Of a stretch of 64,000 nt of DNA, positions 25,194 to 36,269 are shown piece after piece; position 1 is the stretch's first letter; each line of letters opens with the position of its first letter. The DNA is from Pegea sp. RAD2-039. Lineage: Eukaryota > Chordata > Thaliacea > Salpida > Salpidae. A model generated the notes under the pieces. That model was not told the origin of the DNA. It did not search any database and saw only the letters and a list, made by a program, of their open reading frames with translations. The DNA lies in contig JAQGEQ010000007.1 in NCBI GenBank assembly GCA_034620365.1, forward strand, positions 248,001-312,000, read 5' to 3'. The translations under genes were made by a program, and so were the position numbers.

Positions 25194-27210
25194 ATGAGTT
25201 TTCTTAACCAAGAAACTTCTCCACAAGCTGCTCCAGATTTGATATCAAGTAATAATGATTATATAAATGCTCCAGCTTTTTCATTTGGCTCTTCAAAAGT
25301 GAGGAAGAAGTTTTCCTGGGAAAAAAGTCGACCAATGAAGAAAGTAGAAAATAGTAAATTATAATTCCAAACTTTTTATTTCAATTTTTCAAATTAATTT
25401 CTTCAATTTTTACAACTTTTTTGTTTTATATAAATGTGAATTTTATTAAGATGCAGAATTAAATCTTCCTCAAAAACCGCCAATATCTGGAGAGCTGCAG
25501 AAGATTATGGATCATTACGGGATTGATCCAAACTCAGAGGCAGCTCATAGTCTAGCAGCTTCTCAAAATGAAGGTTTTTGTGATAAAAAATGAAATTTGA
25601 AATAAATATTTAAGAAAATAATTATATTTATATTTGATATTTATTCATAAAACTGAAAATAATTAAAATAAGTTGATCATGAAGTGATTTATAGGTTTAG
25701 GAATGAAGCATCGACATATCAAAGCTCCAATTGAAGAAGATCATTCAAAGATTTTAAGGATTCCTTCATCTTTTGATAAACATTCAGGTTAGAAATCGTT
25801 TTTCAAACTTTTCAACTTCATTTTTTGCTTCATTTTTCACTTTAGTTATTTACAGAACATAATCAAAGGCTTGCGATTGTGGGAATCAAAGTCTCTTCCA
25901 TCTTAAGTGATATAATCTTTTGTCATCCATTTATAGTCCTAAGAAGACAATGTCAGGTTTGTATCTCTCATCTTTAATCATTAATCAACTCTTAATGCAG
26001 GTTAATGGCGCAGCAAAAAAGTTTCATTTAAACCCTTTCACTTCATTTAATGTCATGTTAAATCTTCAAAACGCTCAGGTATCCTACATCATTTAAATCT
26101 TTCATTTTAAGATTATAACTTCAATTTTAGGGTTTATTTTGTTTATGGAAAGGTCTTGGAAGTCAGTTTTGGTTGATGGCATTTACTATTGGAAGTGAAT
26201 CTCTAATTCATGAGCTTTCACATGGAAGCCTTCCACGAGAAATCCCTTCTGATAAATCAGTCTCCTCCTTAGGACCTCATCTTGCTCTAAAGACTCTCGT
26301 AGCTGTGATTGCATCTCCAATATTTTCTGTGCATCTCGTTGAAAGTGTTCAGGTTGAAAAAATAGTGAAAAAAAGTTAAAGAAATTGATGAAATTGTTGT
26401 AGAGTGATATGACTTCTGAAATCCCTTCAGTATTTTCCTGTTTATCTGATGCTTTTCATCGAGTTTTTCGTATTGGTAACATGTGGTCACCTCGACTACT
26501 TCCTTTCTACAAACTCCTGATTCCTACCGTTTCATTTCACTTATTCAGGTTGCTTTCTTCCTCTTGAAGACACGATTTAACAGTTTGTATCTTCTTCAGA
26601 TATATGATTTCTTCATCTTTACAACGAATTATTAAACTCACTATCAGGTGGATTGATAAAAGATATCATGAACGAAGAACAGCTCGGATTATTCGATCTT
26701 CACCTACATCTTCATCTTGGAATAACGCAGGAGGTGACAACAAATCACTTTTACAATCGCCATCATCACCTCCAGCACCCCCATCATTAGTTGAGGTTGG
26801 AAAGATTTGAAAATCAAATTAGAATTTTATTGAATTGAAATTTGCAGATTTATTATCCGGACTTAATTTCAAGCTTCATAGCAGATTTGATGACAGATAT
26901 TCTTCTATTTCCTTTCGAGACAGCTTTAAATCGAATCCATATTCAAGTGATCTTTATCCCAACTTGACTTCATCTTTAATGAGATTTGTTCCAGGGAACA
27001 CGAACTATTATCGACAACACAGACACAGGAAGAGGGTTTTGTTCCGTGGGATCAAGATACGAAGGTTTTTCTGAATGTTTTTCATCTATTAAAGAAGCTG
27101 AAGGCTTGCCTGGTTTATATCGGGGGTTTGGGGCGCTAGTCCTTCAACATTGTTTCAAATATGCCACTGTTCGATTTATTCACCTAACTCTAGAATTTTT
27201 TTCAGCATGA
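25194..27210 (+). CDS. SLC25A46: SLC25A46-like mitochondrial outer-membrane solute-carrier protein
   Basis: Degenerate member of the mitochondrial carrier family that in animals sits in the outer membrane and affects mitochondrial fission/fusion and lipid exchange. Ten exons: 25194-25353, 25451-25573, 25695-25787, 25856-25956, 26001-26078, 26131-26352, 26403-26548, 26600-26795, 26848-26946, 26995-27210; all phases close, about 477 aa (vertebrate about 418). Family landmarks seen: HPFIVLRRQCQ (about 149-159), LWKGLGSQF, SHGSLPREIP, LIETVQ-like LVESVQ, a loop rich in Ser/Pro, ILLFPFETALNRIHIQ, then GTRTIIDNT and YRGFGALVLQ near the C-terminus. Introns are short (44-121 bp). The N-terminal 110 residues are polar and not conserved. 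The start is the first ATG in frame. An acceptor-like TTTACCCAG lies 13 bp before the ATG. Confidence 0.95.
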
Positions 27211-27539
27211 TTTCTTCTTCAGCTATTTTTGTTTTATATCTTTTTGTTTAAATTTCTTTTTATTGCAGTCTTTGAGATGAACAACTTTCTTCAATAATAT
27301 TTCTGATAAATATTTGTTGTTTTTGTTTCTCTAATTTTGGAGTAAATTTTGTGTAAAATATTTTCAAATCTCTTTATTTAACTTAAAATATTATTTCTTG
27401 TCGTTTGCTTGGTGGTCACTCGAAAGTATTTCCACATTACTGTTTCATCTGAATATTATAATAAAGTTTGTACTTCCAGATATTTCAACTTTTCTCTTAG
27501 AATTGATTAAGATTCAGGCGAGAACGGCTCTTGCTGACA

Positions 27540-27830
27540 CAAAAAAGTCTTTAGAGTTTCTTTTCTTTGGATCTTTTTTTCTCTCCTTCATTTGTTTGAG
27601 GAGTAGAGAGCGCCATTCGGAGCGATCCGCTGCGATATCTTCCCAGTTGCTAGTATTAATGTTAAGCGATTTCATATCGAGCTTGCAAGTATCTTTGAAA
27701 CGAAGACAGAGACAGCCAATCTTGCGTTTGCCTTTAAAGGCTCTCTATACAACAGATTCTTTGGGATCCTTCCCTCATCCATTCGACGGATGTGGCGGAG
27801 CTACAAAAGTCTTGACCAATGTACTTGATC
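27540..27830 (-). mobile_element. Decayed retroelement-associated fragment, minus strand
   Basis: On the minus strand, two adjoining frames give IRRMDEGRIPKNLLYRE, then after a frame change GKRKIGCLCLRFKDTCK and NWEDIAADRSEWRSLL. This pattern (RMP-R-PK-LLYGEL, GKR--G--KLRFKD--K, W---A-DR--WR) is the common tail found downstream of reverse transcriptases in many invertebrate non-LTR elements. The frameshift and in-frame stops make it inactive. The long plus-strand frame over the same DNA (27398-27841) is its shadow. It starts about 330 bp after SLC25A46. Confidence 0.6.
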
Positions 27831-27841
27831 AACTACTTTAG

Positions 27842-29239
27842 ATTTAAATCATAAATATAAAAATATCTTTTTGATTTCCACAAATTACATTTTCATGAAA
27901 ATTTATAAATTTTTAGTTAATTTTTTTACTTGAAAAATTCTTACTTAACATTTTCATCTCTTAAAGTTTGTGAAACTGCAAAGAAATATTAAAACATTAG
28001 AGACATTGTTATTAAACTTAAAAATCTTTAAGATACTTCAGAATTAATTTCTTAATTGAATATACTCAAACTTATAGAAAAAATATTTTGAATATATTTC
28101 TTAAAAAACTAGTAATTTTTCGAAATCTTTTTAGTTTTAAATTTTCCAATAAAGTTTTATTTGAAATTGCAAACCAACATTTGTTTTCGAGATTGGTTTC
28201 AAATCAGACGAGTTTTAGTCTCCAAGTCTTATTTGAACTACCCAAAAAAACTTGAAGATAGTTTTTAAAGGACGTTTTCCTCAAACCTTATGTCTTAATA
28301 GTTTGACTTTGAAATAAAATTTGTGAAATTATCTACTTAATTGTAGTATTAATGTAGTTTACTTTGGCCGAGAAGGACCGCATATATGCCAGGGCAGAAA
28401 TTATGGAGATCTAATTACTCATGCAACAAGATTCCACTCTCCACGCCAACAAAGTATACAGGACTGATGCAGCTACACAATTTCACAAATAAAGTTTTGA
28501 TTAATTAAGTTTTATGTAAATTATAAAATCAATCTAAAAAGTTCCTTATAATTTAAAAACTTTTAAAAACATTTGCGACTTAAATATTTTAAAAAATCGT
28601 TTTCTAAATCCAAATTTTTTGAAGAAATAAATCAATTTCAGCTTTTAATTAATTTCAAAAACAAAACAAATAAAAGTTTCTATTCGAGTCTTATTTCCAA
28701 ATAATTTATGAAATTTAGATTTTAACAATATATGATGATAATTTGAGAATTCATCTCTAAAAGATTTATTGAATTCAGTAAAAGATGAATTTGATGTGGT
28801 CTCGACGACTATAGAAACATTCTTGCTCAAATTTGACTCAAATATCTAGAAGAAAGATAAATGATTCCACATTAGAAAAAATTAAAAAATGAAGTAAGCT
28901 AAAACAGAAGATGAAATAATTTTATCTTAAACTTGTATCAAGAAAATATAAAATACTAAAAATATTTGTAATCAATTTCTTTTGATATTTTGTACTTCTG
29001 TATCAAAACCTATCGTTTCTTCAGATTTTTTTATATGGGTGATTTAAGTAATTTTGTCAACAAGTTATATATAATGTTGCCAATTTCTTCATTTTCTCCA
29101 CTTATTGTTATTTTTGATTCATAACTAATATTTTACTTATGCCTCTGCAGAATTCTACATTTTTTGCATCAATTATGTTGAACTGTGGTACTTAAGACCT
29201 TTTCCTTTATCTTTCCACATTCATATTCATTTATTCAAA
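27842..29239. other. Non-coding, AT-rich, with one unidentified island
   Basis: Mostly featureless. A less AT-rich stretch at about 28365-28475 has short frames in several phases and could be the remnant of a transposon coding region, but I find no diagnostic motif. The minus frame at 28645-28830 is not supported. Confidence 0.45.
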
Positions 29240-30355
29240 TACTTATTTCAATAAATGCGAAAAAAAGGTGCCTAAGTAGAGCACCTACCGCTAGCACACA
29301 TTCTAACAAAAAATATATATCAAGTTAGAAATATGGAAAACCAAAGATGTAAGACATGGCATTTCAGTAGTCCCCGTACAATATAACAGTGAACAATTAC
29401 ATGAAATGTTAATAATATAAAAAAGATAAAAAGAACCACAATTTAGAAATGACAATATTGGCTATACTGTAAGGGTTCGACTTCTGCTTCAACAACGCGA
29501 GTGATTCTGCCATGACAATGTCTGATGGCAGCTGGTTCCAAGTAATAATTGTGTGATTCGAAAGAAATTGCTCTGATTAATGTACCAGGTGATATGGGTT
29601 GATTAAGATGTAATGTATGTCGTCTGAGTTGGTATAACTTGAGGGAAGGACTAATGGAAAAGAAATCATCGAATTGAAGGTCAATTCAATTGTGGGTGAT
29701 TTTAAAAAAACAAGAATTAAGTCGAATTTAATCCGTCGAATTTCCAAAGTATCTAAATTGAAGAAGCTGAAACAATGTTTATAACTATTGTATTTAATAT
29801 TGAGTTTCCTGCATACCAATCTCGTAAATGTGGCCTGAACATATTCTTTTTTTTTTATATTACTAACTTGATATGGCATCCATGCACTGACATTGTATTC
29901 AAGAGTTGAACGTACGTACAATTTGAAGAGATTGATAAAGAAGTATGGGTCCATAGAATTAAATGTCTTTATAATAAAGTAGACAAGGTTGATAGATTTT
30001 GCAAAGATTTTGGAAACATATTTGTGCCATTTAAAGTCAAATGATAGGCTAATGCCAAGGTCTAGGACCGAAGATATTCGATGAATAATAAATCCATTGG
30101 TGGAATATTGGTTCAAGGAATTTGCAGCTGGTTTACGAGAAAAAGTTATAAGTTCAGAATTTCTGGGCTGGATTGTACAGTGTGTAGTGCAGTTTGACGT
30201 TTTGAAGGATTGTAAGATAATAGCTTGATGTCATTTGCATAAAAATACACTCTGACATCACCTACTGCTACTAGTCTTTTTGAGGTCCAATGAAAATTAA
30301 AAAAAGAAGAGTACCCAGAAAAGAACCCTGAGGAACACCACTAGTGACTTGAACA
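29240..30355 (-). mobile_element. Truncated CR1/Jockey-like LINE, reverse-transcriptase half, minus strand
   Basis: Read on the minus strand from about 30355: reverse-transcriptase motifs GVPQGS-like (with a frame change) and FYANDIKLLS, a degenerate YADD with the second Asp replaced by Asn. These are followed by the 180-codon frame 29577-30116, which holds the thumb/C-terminal part (LDLGISLSFDFKWHKYV, VRSTLEYNVSAWMPY). The element then runs into a 3' UTR ending in the GCATTTATTG-type tail at about 29250. The same tail occurs at 33215, 34490 and 45690, which defines a family. It lacks ORF1, the endonuclease and the start of the RT, and is inactive. Confidence 0.8.
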
Positions 30356-30364
30356 GGAGTAATA

Positions 30365-31590
30365 AAAAACTATCGTATCCTCTAAACCTTTTTTAAAAAG
30401 ACAATACATAAGTAGTTTTATTAACATGTGATATGTAACACAGCAGTTTCCTCACTTTCTTTGTCTAATTTGTGATATAAAATTTGTTATATATAATTTA
30501 CGTTTTACCTATGCCTTCAAAATCTTGTATTCTTTCTGTATATATCTTACATTGTGAAATCTAAAGCCTACTAATCGAAAAATGTCGAATATGTTTATAA
30601 AATTATTGTTCAACTTCTGGATTGAACACACTCAACTGTAAATCAAACATTTACAATTTAAAAACATAGAATACGTTAATAAACTTTTAATAGTACGATC
30701 ACAAATTATGAATGCAAAAGGCTAAATGATAGTTACTAATATTTGTGAATTATTCGTCTCCACCAAGCAAATTATAATATATAAAAATCCCAAATTCGTG
30801 CAATGTTCCTTCAACTTTACTGATCACATAAAGTCAAACAACACAATACTGTAATCAAAGCTAAGACATCATTCAGCGTAAAGTTGGTTGCCTGATCCTA
30901 TGATATATGTAAATTGCATAGCACCATTTAGGCCGAATAATCAGGTAATTAGTAGCCGAGTAATTAATAATCAAGTTTACTTAACAAAAAGTATTTAGAC
31001 TCATTTGATTTTATTTAGTAATAAAGTAAGTAATTGAGAACAAACAGTTTTGAATTCTTTGTCGTCACGATCGAATTATTAATTCGTTAAAAACTTTTTA
31101 TGATCAATAGAATATTAATAAATAGTTTGTAAATATAAAACATTACTTAACACTACCTACTCCAACTTGTAGTACGGTTGTAGGATCTACAGTAACAGTT
31201 CCAGGCTGAGCTTGAGACATCATCAAAACAATCAAGAGAGTTGTTTTATCCAGTTTTGATTTGACATCATTTGATGTCCATCAAGAGAAATAAAGGAAGT
31301 AATGAATTTATATTATTAGATTCTTCAACTAAACCTCCTTGACTACCAAGACCACTAAGGAGCACCATCAATATAAGATCATTGTTATCAGTTTTTTTTT
31401 ATCTTCCTTTAATAGCAAGAAAGGTAATATTTGTTGTAGACCTTGATTTTGATTATTGAAACTTCTACCATCTAAGCCTCCTCCAAGTAAAAGTATTTTA
31501 AGCAAGTTATCATCCAAAAGGGATGAAATACCAGAAGAACCAGAGGAACCAGAAGAGCCAGAAGAGCCAGAAGAGCCAGAGGTTTCCGTG
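30365..31590 (-). repeat. Left arm of a 10-kb-spaced inverted duplication
   Basis: Its reverse complement matches about 40855-42585, including non-coding DNA and intron. Anchors: 31141-31170 with 41255-41285, 30760-30900 with 41780-41960, 30440-30550 with 42415-42545. The arm lacks the block corresponding to the last exon of the 38.65-kb gene (41471 to about 41740). Because intron sequence is copied, this was a DNA-level duplication, not retroposition. Scattered substitutions and indels show it is not recent. Confidence 0.85.
31150..31590 (-). pseudogene. Partial inverted copy of the leucine-rich secreted-protein gene
   Basis: The minus strand encodes the Gly-Ser-Ser run, then ISSLLDDNLLKILLLGGGLDG and NQGLQQILPFLLLKEDKK, almost as in the gene at 38651-41589. 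A T-run near 31387 then shifts the frame, and the rest decays (a stop and changed residues before the donor homologue at about 31148). Upstream of the Gly-Ser repeat the homology stops abruptly. It has no signal peptide and no 5' exons, so it is a dead fragment. Confidence 0.75.
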
Positions 31591-31859
31591 GTAATATGAA
31601 GATCTGTCCATTTCGTCTGTGATTTAAACAAAATTTCTAATTTCTGCAGCATTCTTTCAATTGATTTATGATTATGAACCTTAAGAATTCGTTTTTTCAA
31701 ATTTTTAAAAACTCAAAGAATTTATGTTGAAAAATATTGCTAGTGTTCAAGCAGACAACTTATCTCCGCAGGCTAACAAATTACAATGAAGGAAGTGAAA
31801 ACTTATCACAAACAGACACTATAAGCCACGAAACCTTTAGAAAAGTTAAAAAACACCTC

Positions 31860-32170
31860 ATAACTTAAGGGTAAAAATTTCAGCTCTATTTATATTTTTT
31901 TACTTTTTAAACTAATTTTAAACAATTCAAATTAAAAAAAGATCAATGATATCAAATAATTTTCAAAACCAAAGTGAATATTGTTTATGTTTGATTTCAA
32001 CTGACACGTTACTATGTATTATTTGATTGAAGTAATACAAAGAACTCTTCTGATATTTGAAACTTAACATTAAGTGATAAGAGTTTATGATTTAATCTTT
32101 TGTCATAGATACTTACTTATAATGAGATTTTAAGACGATTACAACATATAACTAATGAGAAAACTTTAAA
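31860..32170. repeat. Inverted repeat block 1, left copy
   Basis: It reads as the reverse complement of about 36980-37260, with small indels. It has no coding content. Block 2, next to it, has a partner that lies on the far side of block 1's partner, so the two blocks are in different relative order in the two copies. Confidence 0.75.
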
Positions 32171-32339
32171 CCCCTTTTACATATAGATTGTTGGCTAAAG
32201 TCGATAAAGCTGCATGATAGGAATTGTAAGAAGCTCAAAAAGAATAGCATCTAGTTAGGATTACAGGCGACTTATGAAGCTTTAACATTCGTGGTTAAAT
32301 GTAATTTAAGCGCCATTTTCACTTTCGTAAACGTAGAGT

Positions 32340-32720
32340 TGGACTAACCTCGTGGATGAGGAACATCAATCATGGTAAATAATACTGCTTATTTGCCAGT
32401 TGTATCAGTTTATATCAAGGTACTGTGCATTCCTTAGAGTCATTAACAGCAAAACTAGTTTCAAAGCACTGAAAATAAATCATATTTTTTACATCAAAAC
32501 GCTGACCGCGTTATTGAAAAAAATATTTTTGTACCAACATCAGATCGCTCTGTCTAGTCTCTATTTATCCTAGAGTTTCCTTTGTGGTCAGAACTAAAGT
32601 TGTTAGAGTGCACAAAAACTATTAAAAATAGAAATGTTATTGAGGTTGACGTCATTGTTTATAATTTCATCGAGAACCTGATGTTGTTGAAATGTAAATA
32701 ATGTGGTTTTGATCATAGTG
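32340..32720. repeat. Inverted repeat block 2, left copy
   Basis: Reverse-complement similarity to about 37630-37910 (for example the GACAGAGCGA region near 37730 and the TTTATATCAAGG / AACTGATACAAC segments). A weaker direct copy follows at 33275-33430. The ORF at 32603-32806 (minus) is not a gene. Confidence 0.7.
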
Positions 32721-33214
32721 AGGTTGTAAAGTCGACAAACAAGAAACCTTTGAAGTTGTATCTCCATGGCGACAGATCGGACTAATTGGCGTTGATGATA
32801 ACTCAAGTACTTATCTCATTTTATCGCTTACGTAAATGTTTTGCCTAAATATTATGAGACTTTTTAGAAGATTAGCCCTGTCTGTTGTTATTTATTAAGT
32901 CATTTCTTACCGTTCTTATTAGTCGCCTTTTACATCTGAATAGAGATTTAAAGATTTATTTTCATTACAGAAAGTTTAAAAATGTTTTAAATGAGAGTTA
33001 AAGGTTCACAAAATTTCTTCTTGAATTCTGTTTTTCTAAATGTTTTAAATAGATTAAATTCATTAGAAAAATATTTAATAAAGTTTTATATTACTTTCAG
33101 TGCTTCAAGCAATGTTTAAACAAAAATTATAAAACTTTTATTACAATAAAAAGTAATTGTTAATCAGGAGTAATCAATATTGCTTAGTTGCAAGTTATTT
33201 TTTATCTATTTTTT

Positions 33215-33265
33215 ACAATAAATGCGAAGGAGGGTACCTGACGAGAGTACATCTCACTAACACAC
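33215..33265 (-). mobile_element. LINE 3'-end fragment, minus strand
   Basis: Only the terminal tail of the LINE family is present (CAATAAATGCGAAGGAGGGT followed by the ACTAACACAC segment), matching 29250-29310 and, reversed, 45650-45700. It is a severely 5'-truncated insertion or a relic. Confidence 0.65.
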
Positions 33266-33274
33266 TATATTATA

Positions 33275-33430
33275 TCAGTTTATATCAAGGTACTGTACTT
33301 CATTAAAGTAGACCTTAGATTCATTAAAAACCAAATTATTTTGAAAGCAATCAAAATAAATCATAAATAAATCACTGAGGTTGACGTTACCATTTTCAAT
33401 TTCATCAAGAACTTGCTTTCATCAAACATT
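33275..33430. repeat. Third, direct copy of inverted-repeat block 2
   Basis: Same orientation as 32400-32680 (shared TTTATATCAAGGTACTGT and GAGGTTGACGT segments), with an internal deletion of about 100 bp. A further direct repeat of about 70 bp, centred on TTATAAAACTTTTATTA, occurs at about 33095-33165 and 33520-33590. Confidence 0.6.
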
Positions 33431-34362
33431 TTTCTCAAGTATCTCATTATAAAACTCAAAACTTTTTATGGATTTTTTCATTTCAATTCTAACTCACATA
33501 TTAATGATAATACAAATTATCAAGGTAAAAGCCTCAAGTAATATTTAAACAATAATTATAAAACTTTTATTAAAATTAAAAGTAATTTGTAGTACTTACA
33601 TCATGAGCAACTATCGAAAGAATAAATTTAATTGATTAATAAATAAGATCAAAATATTTAAAGAAAACTTGCCTGACTTTAAGGTTTTTAAGAAATAATT
33701 TTATGAATATACGAAAGTAACTTTCATATTTGCATGAAAGTTCATGAAAAGTCGTTTACAATCAAAGCTATAAACATCAATAATTTGCAAGTTATATTTG
33801 TTCTTCTATGCTGCAACCAATCAAGAATTCGTTAACAAGGGACTTGAAGAAAATAATTTTGATCCAATGACAAAATATTTGTACTTTTTAAATGATATTG
33901 AAACTATTTGTTTAAAATTCAAATTTCTTTAACATAATTTTAAGTTGTGAATATGAACAAGAAGCTCAAGATCAAGATAATTTTAAATCATTAGATTTTT
34001 TACTGTTTCCATTTTTTATTAAATCTAAAATATATCTTTTATCTGTAAGTGAACTATTAAATAAAAGGTGTTCAATAAGTTTTACTTAATCGTCCACCAA
34101 AGAATAAAACTTAATAGTGTCTTGTTGTAGAAGTCACATGTAATATGACTTTAGATAATTAAAAAAAAATTTAAGAAACTTTAAACAGCGGAAATATATT
34201 TTAGTTTTAATGATTTCAACTAACAGTCAATTAATCAAATTATTTGTGATAATAATTAAATCAATATAAATCTGAATGTTCAATTGAAACTGCTATCAAC
34301 TAAATTTAGAAACTGGTGTCAATTAAAATCGAATTTGATAAAAATTATAACTTGCTGATAAC

Positions 34363-34426
34363 AACTTGTTGGTTATAAAACTTGTTGGTTATAAAACTTG
34401 TTGGTTATAAAACTTGTTGTTTATAA
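34363..34426. repeat. 16-bp tandem repeat, four copies
   Basis: Four units of AACTTGTTGGTTATAA (the last has one G-to-T change), head to tail. It lies just before a LINE fragment and is non-coding. Confidence 0.9.
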
Positions 34427-34479
34427 ATCACTTTTTATTCTAATCTCTTTTTTGTTTTCTATATAATTTATTATTGTTT

Positions 34480-34850
34480 ATTATTACAATTAATGCAAAG
34501 GAGGGTAATCCTTAAAGTACATAACAGTGAGCAATTACATAGAATGTTGGTAATACAAAAAAGAGAAAACAAATCACAGCTTCGAAATGACAATGTTGGC
34601 AACATTATAACGGTTCAACTTCTGCTTGAACAACAGGAGTGATTCTGTATGAAACCAAAAAAGGTTTTCTTGCTAGGTGAAGATAAGACTGCACTTTCTC
34701 TTCCTAAGTAGAAATTAGAAATAAACTTCTAGTAAACTATACAAAGATCTTTGTACAGAGTATTTGATGGAAGGATCTGCTTTAGTTTGTTTGTATAGGA
34801 GGTTTTTTAAATGTTCTAAATTCTTTAAATTTATTTAAATAAGTTTCATG
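34480..34850 (-). mobile_element. Internally deleted LINE copy, minus strand
   Basis: On the minus strand it joins the endonuclease-RT linker region (FKKPPIQTN near 34790, same as the plus-strand copy at 36090) to the 3'-UTR tail at about 34490. A breakpoint near 34655 removes the whole reverse transcriptase. The segment 34655-34850 is closely similar to 45840-46020, so two copies share the same upstream piece. Confidence 0.65.
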
Positions 34851-34867
34851 TAATTCCATTTCAATAA

Positions 34868-36150
34868 GTGACAGTAAAAAGACAGTATTGTAAAATAATA
34901 AAGAATTGTTTGAACAACATGGGGTCCTCAAAGAAAAGTGGTAAGATCTTACGTTCAAGTGAACAAAAAATTCTGATAAACCGACTCCATCAAAACAAGG
35001 TTGCAATGGCAATTGCCAATCCTGCAATAAAATTTGCTCTGGTGAAGATCCGGCAATAGAATGTTTTAATTCTGGTTTCATCTCACCTGTAGTGATGTGA
35101 GCAAGAAAATGTTTTATATATTTGATAACAACTAGATGAAGCAAATGGGATTTAAATGTTTCTCCATTAAATGTAGAACCATTTATATAACAACTACCTC
35201 CTATAATTCTAATTCAAATCATTGTCCGACATCAGCAGATCTATGTCCGCTGAAATTTAAACCTAAAATTGGCGACGATGTTGCCAAGATACAACAAAAG
35301 AATTTCGAATTTGTCTAAATCAATGGACGAACTGGATGCCTCTAAAAAGAAAACTGTCACATGGGCCTTGGTGGTCGGTGATTCCGACTACGAGAAAAAT
35401 GCTAGCATGGTGCAGCTTCTTGCCAAGAAAGTCACCGACACGCAAAAAAAACCTACTTTGGACAGTGAAGACATAGAAAATAATGTCATCATCTTTAATG
35501 TCTGTGAGAGACTTAAAAATTGTCAAGGATTATTTCAAAAAACGGAAGTGGCAAGTAACGACTGGACCCACATCTTCTTTTTTCAAACTCTCTCTGCTCG
35601 CAATTGTGAACACCATCATTCCAGCCTAAGATATCAATTCACAGAAGCCTATGATCAAATATGTATGCTTTCTCGAAGCTAATAATCTATCTTAGATGGT
35701 TACTTTCCCAACCCAGGTTAGTGGTAATACTTTGGATCTTCTTATCACATCAAAACCCGAGAACATTATCTACGTAGATCGAAAGAACCTTTTACTCCGA
35801 CATGCGATCACAATATGATTGAATTCAAGATCCACTAAACATTTTTTATGAACGTTAAAACTTCAAGCAAAAGGAATTTTTACTGTGGAAATTATAATGT
35901 TATTAACAAGTTTCTATCAGATGTTGACTGGATTTCTGTTTTCAACTCTTCCGAAGACGTCAATACTATTTACTCAAGGTTTACTAACATCGTTAAAGAG
36001 TCAATCGAAAAATTCATAACTTTTTATCGAGTCAATAAAAAAACCAAATTTGCCCAGATATTTAAGGAGCTTTCAATGTTTAAAAAACCTCCTATACAAA
36101 CAAATTGACCCTTTCATCAAATCTCTGTACAAAGATCTTTGCTAAATAAT
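34868..36150 (+). mobile_element. LINE 5' half (ORF1 and endonuclease remnants), plus strand
   Basis: Frames in order: about 34998-35090, a Cys-rich PHD-like piece (CNGNCQSCNKICSGE); 35269-35520, an ORF1 segment ending NNVIIFNVCE, the usual KNNLVIFNVPE-type motif of LINE ORF1; about 35715-35830, the endonuclease C-terminus (SGNTLDLLITSKPE, then SDHN-like decay); and 35848-36108, the endonuclease-RT linker (NYNVINKFLSDVDWISVF). Stops and frame changes separate the pieces and the endonuclease catalytic core is missing. It lies head to head with the minus copy ending at 34850. Confidence 0.75.
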
Positions 36151-36192
36151 AAACTTAATAATCAAATGATTATTATAATAAACAAAACATAG

Positions 36193-36267
36193 TGTTCTTA
36201 CACCGGGAATCGAACCTGGACCACCTGGGTTAGACCAGAAATGCTAACCACTAGAACAGGAGTGTTC
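36193..36267 (-). pseudogene. tRNA-like sequence with intact A and B boxes
   Basis: On the minus strand there is a perfect B box (GGTTCGATTCC, 36206-36216) and an A-box-like segment (TAGTGGTTAG, 36244-36253), as in tRNA-Glu-type genes, spaced as in a tRNA. The T stem has one mismatch, the anticodon stem pairs CTGG with CCAG but leaves a 6-nt loop, and the acceptor arms do not pair. AGTGTTC occurs directly at both ends (36191-36197 and 36261-36267). It is therefore a tRNA pseudogene or the head of a tRNA-derived SINE, not a working tRNA. It lies just after a LINE fragment. Confidence 0.6.
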
Positions 36268-36269
36268 AA

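Noticed and set aside
27398-27841. 147-codon plus-strand frame after SLC25A46
   Set aside because: Its DNA reads as a degraded retroelement fragment on the opposite strand; the plus-strand translation has no domain.
36193-36267. Functional tRNA gene
   Set aside because: Acceptor arms do not pair and the anticodon loop has six bases; only the promoter boxes are intact.
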